Source: JANMMJ01 sp964543235
GTDB taxonomy: Bacteria > Pseudomonadota > Alphaproteobacteria > Rhizobiales > Aestuariivirgaceae
Direction: 5' to 3'
DNA length: 26,196 nt
Assembly (NCBI GenBank): GCA_964543235.1
Contig: CAZIXE010000046.1
Location: forward strand, 1-26,196
In this document: one piece after another, positions 21,776-26,196 of the stretch
Layout: each line of letters starts with the position of its first letter
Position numbering within the stretch: position 1 is the first letter of the stretch
The notes under the pieces: generated by a model
What the model saw: only the letters and a program-made list of their open reading frames with translations
Databases searched by the model: none
What the model was told of the DNA's origin: nothing
Program-made: the position numbers and the translations under genes

Positions 21776-22978
21776 TCAACCGGCTCCCCGCAGGGCGTCC
21801 AGGAACTCGACGGTCGGGTAGGAGTCGGCGGGCCAGCCCATCTTGATCTGCATGTCCTTCACGGCGGCGCGGGTCTTGGCCCCCAGCTTGCCGTCAACGT
21901 CGCCGACGTCATAGCCGCGGCGCACGAGCAGGTTCTGCAGCTCGAAGACCTGCTTGCCATCGAGTGAAGCCACCTCGCCGCGGCCGGGATGTACCGGGCT
22001 TGCGCCGGCGAGGCGGGTGGCGAAGTAGGCAGCGGTGGTCGAATAGACCAGCGACTCGTTCCAGGCGATGTAGACCCGGAAATTCTCATGGGCGAGGAAG
22101 GCGGGGCCGTTGCGCCCCATCGGCAGGAGCAGCGCCGTGCTCACCCGGTCGGCCTTGAGCGGCTTGCCGTCAGCCTGGCGCACGCCCCATTTTGCCCAGG
22201 TGGCGCGCGGGTGCCAGACGGCAAGATCGGCCTCGTGCCAGGGCAGTTCGGGGGGCAGACGTACTTCCTGCAGCCAGGGCTGCCCGGCCTGCCAGCCGGC
22301 CAGTTTGAGGAAGTTGGCGGTTGAGGCCATGGCATCGGCGGTCTCGCGGAGATTGCGGCGGCCATCACCATCGAAATCGACACCCTTGGTGATGTAGTCA
22401 CCGGGCATGAATTGCGTCTGGCCGATTTCGCCGGCCCAGGCGCCCTGCATTTCCTCGATCGGCAGGTCACGGGCTTCGAGGAGCTTGAGACCGGCGAGGA
22501 GTTGCGGGCGGAACTTCTCCGGGCGGCGACAGTCATAGGCGAGCGTTGCCAGCGAGGTCAGCGTCGGGCTGTCGCCCATGAAGGCGCCGAAGTCGGTCTC
22601 GAGTCCCCAGAAGGCCACCAGAACCGGGGCAGGCACACCGAAGCGCCGTTCGATCTCGTCGAAGAGGGCGCGATTGGCTTTCATCAGTTGCTGGCCGCGG
22701 GCGAGGCGGCTCTTGGGGATCAGCTTGGCCTGGAAAGCCAGGAAGCTCTGGCTGAATACGCCCTGCGCCCGGTCGCGCTTCACGATGGCGGGATCGTAAC
22801 GGAGATAAGGGGCCGCTTCGTCGAGGGTTGCGGGATCGATCCCGGCGGCCAGGGCCTCCTTCTTGAAGGCCTTGAGCCAGGCTGCAAAGCCCTGCGGTCC
22901 CTCGCAGGCGGCAACGGCGCCGGATCCGGACACGAGGCTTGCGAGGGCAATGCAGGGAAGCAGGCGGGACATACGCAT
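21776..22978 (-). CDS. Lytic murein transglycosylase, MltB family (SLT_2 + peptidoglycan-binding)
   Basis: A 400-residue exported enzyme that cleaves peptidoglycan glycan strands to 1,6-anhydro products. The signal peptide is about residues 1-24. Cys25 follows VAA, so a lipoprotein is possible, but the Cys near LAYDC suggests a disulfide instead. The catalytic domain has FWGLETDFGAFMG with Glu127 as the expected acid, and GEIGQTQFMPGDY near 190. A PG_binding_1 domain (LQNLLVRRGYDVGDVDGKLG) fills about residues 335-400. AGGAGC nine bases before the ATG at 22978 sets the start. cysK starts 34 bases past its stop. Confidence 0.93.
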   Translation of the reverse strand: MRMSRLLPCIALASLVSGSGAVAACEGPQGFAAWLKAFKKEALAAGIDPATLDEAAPYLRYDPAIVKRDRAQGVFSQSFLAFQAKLIPKSRLARGQQLMKANRALFDEIERRFGVPAPVLVAFWGLETDFGAFMGDSPTLTSLATLAYDCRRPEKFRPQLLAGLKLLEARDLPIEEMQGAWAGEIGQTQFMPGDYITKGVDFDGDGRRNLRETADAMASTANFLKLAGWQAGQPWLQEVRLPPELPWHEADLAVWHPRATWAKWGVRQADGKPLKADRVSTALLLPMGRNGPAFLAHENFRVYIAWNESLVYSTTAAYFATRLAGASPVHPGRGEVASLDGKQVFELQNLLVRRGYDVGDVDGKLGAKTRAAVKDMQIKMGWPADSYPTVEFLDALRGAG

Positions 22979-23014
22979 GGATCGTCGGCTCCTTCGGCGA
23001 ATCAAGGGGTTAGA

Positions 23015-23332
23015 CTATAGCGCTTTGGGCTTGGGGGGAATCAGCGTGATGGCGGCGGGAAGTTCCGCCTCGGGAATGTAGTCGGGATCGACGAGCTGGG
23101 CGATACAGTCGCCGAGCAACAGATAGTCGGAGTTGGGCATATGGAACCAGCGGCGAAATTCCGCGGTACTCAGGCGGCCGGCGAGATAGTGGTCGAGCAC
23201 CTGGGAAGAGAAACCGTGCAGGTTCTTCGGCAGGCAACCGGCCAGGCTGGAGCGGTCCACGAAATTTCCCATGGGCAGGCCACAATGCACGGTAATCGCG
23301 GCAAGATGAAGAGCGGCTGCCGCCGGCGCCAT
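23015..23332 (-). CDS. Small hypothetical protein
   Basis: A frame of about 105 residues that I do not recognise. The central and C-terminal part (VLDHYLAGRLSTAEFRRWF, LLLGDCIAQLVDPDY, AAITLIPPKP) looks like a small soluble helical protein. The N-terminal 20 residues are Ala-rich and less convincing. Possible starts are TTG 23347, ATG 23332 (used here) and ATG 23272; none has a good ribosome site. It lies between the PilZ gene and mltB, 36 bases before the latter, so it is probably read with both. Confidence 0.6.
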   Translation of the reverse strand: MAPAAAALHLAAITVHCGLPMGNFVDRSSLAGCLPKNLHGFSSQVLDHYLAGRLSTAEFRRWFHMPNSDYLLLGDCIAQLVDPDYIPEAELPAAITLIPPKPKAL

Positions 23333-23362
23333 GCCCGATGACGGCAATGTGATGGCCGGCCG

Positions 23363-23773
23363 TCAGAGCTGGATCGGCTTCTTGAGGAGCCGCGAGCGCA
23401 CCTCGATCCGCGTGTCGTCAGCCGGGGCCGGCGTGGCGATGGCTTCGGCGGGGCGGGTGAGGCCCGGCGGCGGGCTGGAGCCGGTGTGGTGGCGACGGTC
23501 GGTCAGCGCCGCGATGAAGCGCACGCCGATCTTGCCCGGCCGGCGCCAGGCCACGGCGCAAGGCACCTTGTGGCCCTCGCCGGAGAAGATCAGGATGAAT
23601 TCGTCGGGGACGGCGCTTCCCGGTTCGACCAGCAGCAGGGCGCCGGTCGCCGATTGGTCGCGGATGCGACAGGCAATCGTGGAAATGCCATTGGGAAAGG
23701 CAATGATGCCCCCCTTCAGAGTCTTCATACGCGGTGCGCCGCGCTTGTCTTCTGGCCGGTCCGTATCGCTCAA
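23363..23773 (-). CDS. PilZ domain protein (c-di-GMP receptor)
   Basis: A 136-residue protein with one PilZ domain over about 9-90. Both c-di-GMP signature motifs are complete: R-x-x-x-R as R11-GAP-R15, and D-x-S-x-x-G as DQSATG at 39-44, so nucleotide binding is likely. The last 40 residues are a Pro/Ala-rich polar tail (SSPPPGLTRPAEAIATP) with no domain. The start is a TTG; 23773 has GAG at a useful distance, and TTG 23779 is the alternative. It heads the minus-strand run that includes a lytic transglycosylase, which may link c-di-GMP to wall remodelling (inference). Confidence 0.88.
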   Translation of the reverse strand: MSDTDRPEDKRGAPRMKTLKGGIIAFPNGISTIACRIRDQSATGALLLVEPGSAVPDEFILIFSGEGHKVPCAVAWRRPGKIGVRFIAALTDRRHHTGSSPPPGLTRPAEAIATPAPADDTRIEVRSRLLKKPIQL

Positions 23774-23912
23774 TGCCAACTCGATCGGTTTGCCGCTAAG
23801 GTGGAGACTGTAGCCCCCATAGAGTCACCAAATTGTTGCCGGTTTCTGCACGATCCTCTGAATTCCGGGCGGCAAGGCACGATTGCACCTTTAGGCTGTT
23901 ATTGAACTCAAC

Positions 23913-23938
23913 TTCAGCAGGATTCGGCATCTGCTGAA
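23913..23938. repeat. Inverted repeat in the PilZ / M50 divergent region
   Basis: TTCAGCAG (23913-23920) and CTGCTGAA (23931-23938) are perfect inverted copies. With one bulged G the stem extends to ten pairs around loop TCGGC. It lies 62 bases before the M50 gene's GTG. It could be an operator or a 5'-leader hairpin. Nothing else is recognisable in 23780-24000. Confidence 0.55.
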
Positions 23939-24000
23939 AGGGAATCGCAAGGCGGCCGGGTTATGGTCGTGGTGCCGTCAATGCCGCCGGGTGGATCTTC

Positions 24001-25224
24001 GTGCTGGAAATCATCGAAAATGCAGATGCGAGCCTGCCGCTGATCCTGCTGCTGTTTGCCCTGCTAGGGGTGCGGGTGAAGGTTCGCCCGCAGGCGTCGG
24101 TGTTCATCAAGGCACCGGCGGCGGATGTCTTCGCCGCCCTCGATCTCCGTGACGGCGACGCCCAGCGCTGGCATCGTTCCGATGTCTCAGTCAGCCTGGT
24201 CGACGCTGCGACGCGGACCTACCGCATGCGCTTCGTGACAACCCTTTCCTCGGGGGTCAAGCAGGCGTCGCAGGCGCTGTTCCGCGTCGTCGAACGCGAG
24301 GTGCCGCGCCGCCTGGTGCTCGAACGGACCGGCATCGATGGCCGCTCGACGGCCAACGAACTGCTGCGGATCGAAGCCGGGGTCACGCCGGGCGAGGGCG
24401 GCAGCGTTCTCAACCTCACCTATTTCTGGGGCCCGCGGCCGCTGACGGCGCAGCTCCTGGCCCGCGCCGATTTGTGGGGCAGCGCCTACCGGCTCAAGGG
24501 ATTCATCGAAACGGGGCGGCCCGATCTCGTCACCGACAATCTGATATCGGCGGGCGTGGCGCTGGCAACCGGCCTCGTCACACTTGCCGCCTTCACCTGG
24601 TGGTTCGGGTGGTTTGCGGCGGCCATTCTCGTGGCCGCCCTGTTCGTTCACGAGCTTGGCCATCTCATTGCCTTCCGGCTGATCGGCCAGCCTTGGGGCC
24701 GCATGGTTTTCCTGCCTTTTCTGGGCGCGCTGGCGGTGCCGCGCCTGCCCTTCCATGCACAGGCTGAAAGCGTCTTTGCCGCCCTGATGGGCCCCGGCTT
24801 CAGCCTGGTCATTCCGGCCGCGGCAGCGCTCGCCGCCGTCTTCGAAGCGCATCTCGAGCCGCTGCTCATCAAGGCGGCGATCGTCACCGCGGTGCTCAAC
24901 CTGTTCAACCTGCTGCCGGTCGAGCCGCTCGACGGCGGCGTGGCGCTGCGCTCGATGATGACCAAGCTGTTCGGGCAGAGTTCGCACTATGCGCTGGCGG
25001 CGATCGGCGCCGTGATCCTGCTCGCCGGCTGGCAACTGCGCGAACCGCTCCTGCTCATTTTCGGCGGCATTGCAGTCGCCGGCAATCTCAGGCCGCGGGC
25101 CATCGACCGGGGGCTGGTGCCGCTCAGTTTCTTGCAGTGGTCAATTGCCCTGTTCGGATTCGTGGCGATCGCCGCCGCCTATCTTACGGCCCTCACCTTC
25201 CTGATGGGCCAGGCGGGCTTGTGA
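24001..25224 (+). CDS. Membrane metalloprotease M50 fused to an SRPBCC-like domain
   Basis: A 407-residue membrane protein in two parts. After one hydrophobic segment (about 11-26), residues 30-170 look like an SRPBCC/START-type ligand-binding fold (SVFIKAPAADVFAALDLRDG opening, VLERTG and LTYFWG strands). Residues 182-407 are a polytopic M50 site-2-protease core: zinc motif HELGH at 217-221, and NLLPVEPLDGG with Asp311 as the third ligand. Several further membrane helices follow. M50 proteases cut membrane proteins within the bilayer. The start is a GTG with GGGTGGA upstream. The SRPBCC call is by fold pattern and less certain. A secreted protein follows 35 bases downstream. Confidence 0.85.
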   Translation: MLEIIENADASLPLILLLFALLGVRVKVRPQASVFIKAPAADVFAALDLRDGDAQRWHRSDVSVSLVDAATRTYRMRFVTTLSSGVKQASQALFRVVEREVPRRLVLERTGIDGRSTANELLRIEAGVTPGEGGSVLNLTYFWGPRPLTAQLLARADLWGSAYRLKGFIETGRPDLVTDNLISAGVALATGLVTLAAFTWWFGWFAAAILVAALFVHELGHLIAFRLIGQPWGRMVFLPFLGALAVPRLPFHAQAESVFAALMGPGFSLVIPAAAALAAVFEAHLEPLLIKAAIVTAVLNLFNLLPVEPLDGGVALRSMMTKLFGQSSHYALAAIGAVILLAGWQLREPLLLIFGGIAVAGNLRPRAIDRGLVPLSFLQWSIALFGFVAIAAAYLTALTFLMGQAGL

Positions 25225-25259
25225 GCGGCATTGTCGTACATGGAGGAGGCGAGAGGATC

Positions 25260-26102
25260 ATGAGCGTATTCAGGCAACTGGCAGCCCTGCTTGGGCTTGC
25301 GGCGCTGCTGGCGGGCCCGGCGGCTGCCAAGCCGGCGGGCTACATCGTCAGCTGGACACCGGATGAGGGCGCCATCGCGGAACGCGCCGCGGTCTTGCGC
25401 AATGGCGATCGCCTCACGCCCACGCTCCTGATGCCGCTGCAGCCCGGTGACAGCGTGGCGGTCGAAGACGGCGCCACCACCGTCTATGTCGAGGGCGCCG
25501 GCCGCAAGCTCGCGGCGGCGGACAGCAAGAACGGCGGCGTTGCCGTCACCGGCGAACTGACACTCGCCGATGAAGCCGTGTCACTTGCGGCGCGGCTGGA
25601 AGCGGCGCTGGCGCGGCCCGCCGCGGTGCCACCGGCAGGCAGTGGCGGCCTCGCCGTCCCCATGGCCTTCGACGGCCAGAACTTCCTGGTGGCCGATGGC
25701 GGTCCGGTCTATCTCGCCTGGAGCGGCGGCGAGGCCCCCTACAGCCTGATCTTCGATATCGACGGGCGGCGCAAGGAGCTCGCAACGACACAGGAGCGCC
25801 AGATCGGCTTCGACATTCCGGCCCTGCCGCGCAACCGGTTCAGCGTGGTCATCAAGGACCGCAAGAGAGAGCGGGTGCGGGTCGATTTCCACATCCGGCA
25901 GCAGCTGCCGGCAGTTCCGGATGCCATCGCCCAGGCGCCGGTGTCGCCCGAGTTCGGCGATCTCCTGGTCAAGGCCTGGCTGGCGCAACGGCTCGACGGC
26001 ATGTGGCGCACCCATGTCATCCGGCTGCTGCGCAACAGCCCGGCACAATCGGCCGTCGAACGGCGGCTGCTGGCGCATCTCGAGGCGGGCGGCGGGCTCT
26101 GA
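25260..26102 (+). CDS. Secreted protein of unknown function
   Basis: A 280-residue protein I do not recognise. A Sec signal peptide is clear (FRQLAALLGLAALLAGPAAA, cleavage near residue 23). Residues 45-85 have beta-rich sequence (LRNGDRLTPTLLMPLQPGDS, then TTVYVEG) resembling FecR/SH3-like sheets. About 145-205 is a second beta domain (VYLAWSGGEAPYSLIFDIDG). The C-terminus is helical (MWRTHVIRLLRNSPAQ). GGAGGAGGCGAGAGG before the ATG is a strong ribosome site. Its position 35 bases after the M50 gene suggests one operon, so it may be a partner or substrate of that membrane protease. Confidence 0.82.
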   Translation: MSVFRQLAALLGLAALLAGPAAAKPAGYIVSWTPDEGAIAERAAVLRNGDRLTPTLLMPLQPGDSVAVEDGATTVYVEGAGRKLAAADSKNGGVAVTGELTLADEAVSLAARLEAALARPAAVPPAGSGGLAVPMAFDGQNFLVADGGPVYLAWSGGEAPYSLIFDIDGRRKELATTQERQIGFDIPALPRNRFSVVIKDRKRERVRVDFHIRQQLPAVPDAIAQAPVSPEFGDLLVKAWLAQRLDGMWRTHVIRLLRNSPAQSAVERRLLAHLEAGGGL

Positions 26103-26143
26103 CCCGGGGGAGGATCGCGGGTTAGGCCGGACACTCCGCAAAA

Positions 26144-26196
26144 TGGCTCCCCGAGCTGGACTCGAACCAGCGACCATTCGATTAACAGTCGAATGC
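26144..26196 (-). tRNA. tRNA-Asn (GTT), 5' part outside the window
   Basis: The 3' two thirds of a tRNA on the minus strand. The anticodon loop CTGTTAA closes a TTCGA/TCGAA stem with anticodon GTT (26184-26186). The T arm GCTGG-TTCGAGT-CCAGC is perfect, and the acceptor strand ends GCCA with an encoded CCA. The D arm and 5' acceptor strand lie beyond the right edge. Confidence 0.95.

Noticed and set aside
26144..26196. tRNA-Asn as integration site of a genomic island
   Set aside because: No integrase, direct repeat of the tRNA 3' end or compositional break is visible on this side of the gene.
1..26196. CRISPR array, IS element, rRNA or prophage
   Set aside because: No repeated spaced units, transposase, terminal repeats or phage genes seen on either strand.

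Overview
The window is GC-rich and densely coded, with many ATGA/GTGA gene overlaps and several GTG or TTG starts. It looks like part of a free-living alphaproteobacterial chromosome, most likely of the order Hyphomicrobiales (Rhizobiales) or a close relative. The grounds are a complete aapJQMP general L-amino acid ABC transporter operon, a DUF2336 protein, a CtrA-type site (TTAA-N7-TTAAC) near GANTC (CcrM-type) sites, and a corrin pathway of the CobA/CobB/CobQ kind. The placement is inference; no taxonomic search was run.

Layout, left to right. (1) 51-1354, minus: a MaoC hot-dog hydratase and a CitE-like CoA-ester lyase, an acyl-CoA carbon-metabolism pair. (2) 1355-4575, plus: a roughly 300-base intergenic region with a palindrome fused to a CtrA box, a degenerate receiver protein, an MFS transporter and a DUF2336 protein that also has a CtrA-like box. 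(3) 4579-5346, minus: NAD kinase. (4) 5427-13043: a cobalamin cluster in several transcription units. DUF1636-cobU are on plus. DUF1428 lies between them and cbiB. cobA-cobB-cobQ-cbiB form a chain of overlapping genes on minus, and cbiD-cobK diverge from cobA across only 21 bases. (5) 13217-17835, plus: aapJ, a strong intergenic stem-loop, aapQ, an unusually long aapM, and aapP. (6) 17947-18614, plus: a toxin-antitoxin module (AbrB/MazE-type antitoxin and Doc/Fic toxin) with a palindromic AT-rich promoter-operator. (7) 18604-23773, minus: a tight run of PilZ protein, small hypothetical, MltB-type lytic transglycosylase, cysK, alaX-type editing protein, sulfurtransferase and GNAT. (8) 24001-26102, plus: a membrane protein with an SRPBCC-like region fused to an M50 (site-2-protease) domain, followed by a secreted protein of unknown function. 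(9) 26144-26196, minus: the 3' part of a tRNA-Asn gene cut by the window edge.

How the genes work together. The cob genes cover uroporphyrinogen methylation (CobA), ring contraction-stage C1 methylation and reduction (CbiD, CobK), amidations (CobB, CobQ), aminopropanol attachment (CbiB) and nucleotide-loop activation (CobU). The other pathway steps must lie elsewhere. CysK, the sulfurtransferase and the Ala-tRNA editing protein form a cysteine/sulfur and translation-fidelity group next to amino acid uptake. No phage, IS element, CRISPR array or biosynthetic island is visible. The toxin-antitoxin module is the only clearly accessory insertion.

The least explained items are the SRPBCC-M50 fusion with its secreted neighbour, the CtrA-boxed receiver that lacks its phosphoacceptor Asp, the extra membrane segment in AapM, and DUF1636 coupled to cobU.
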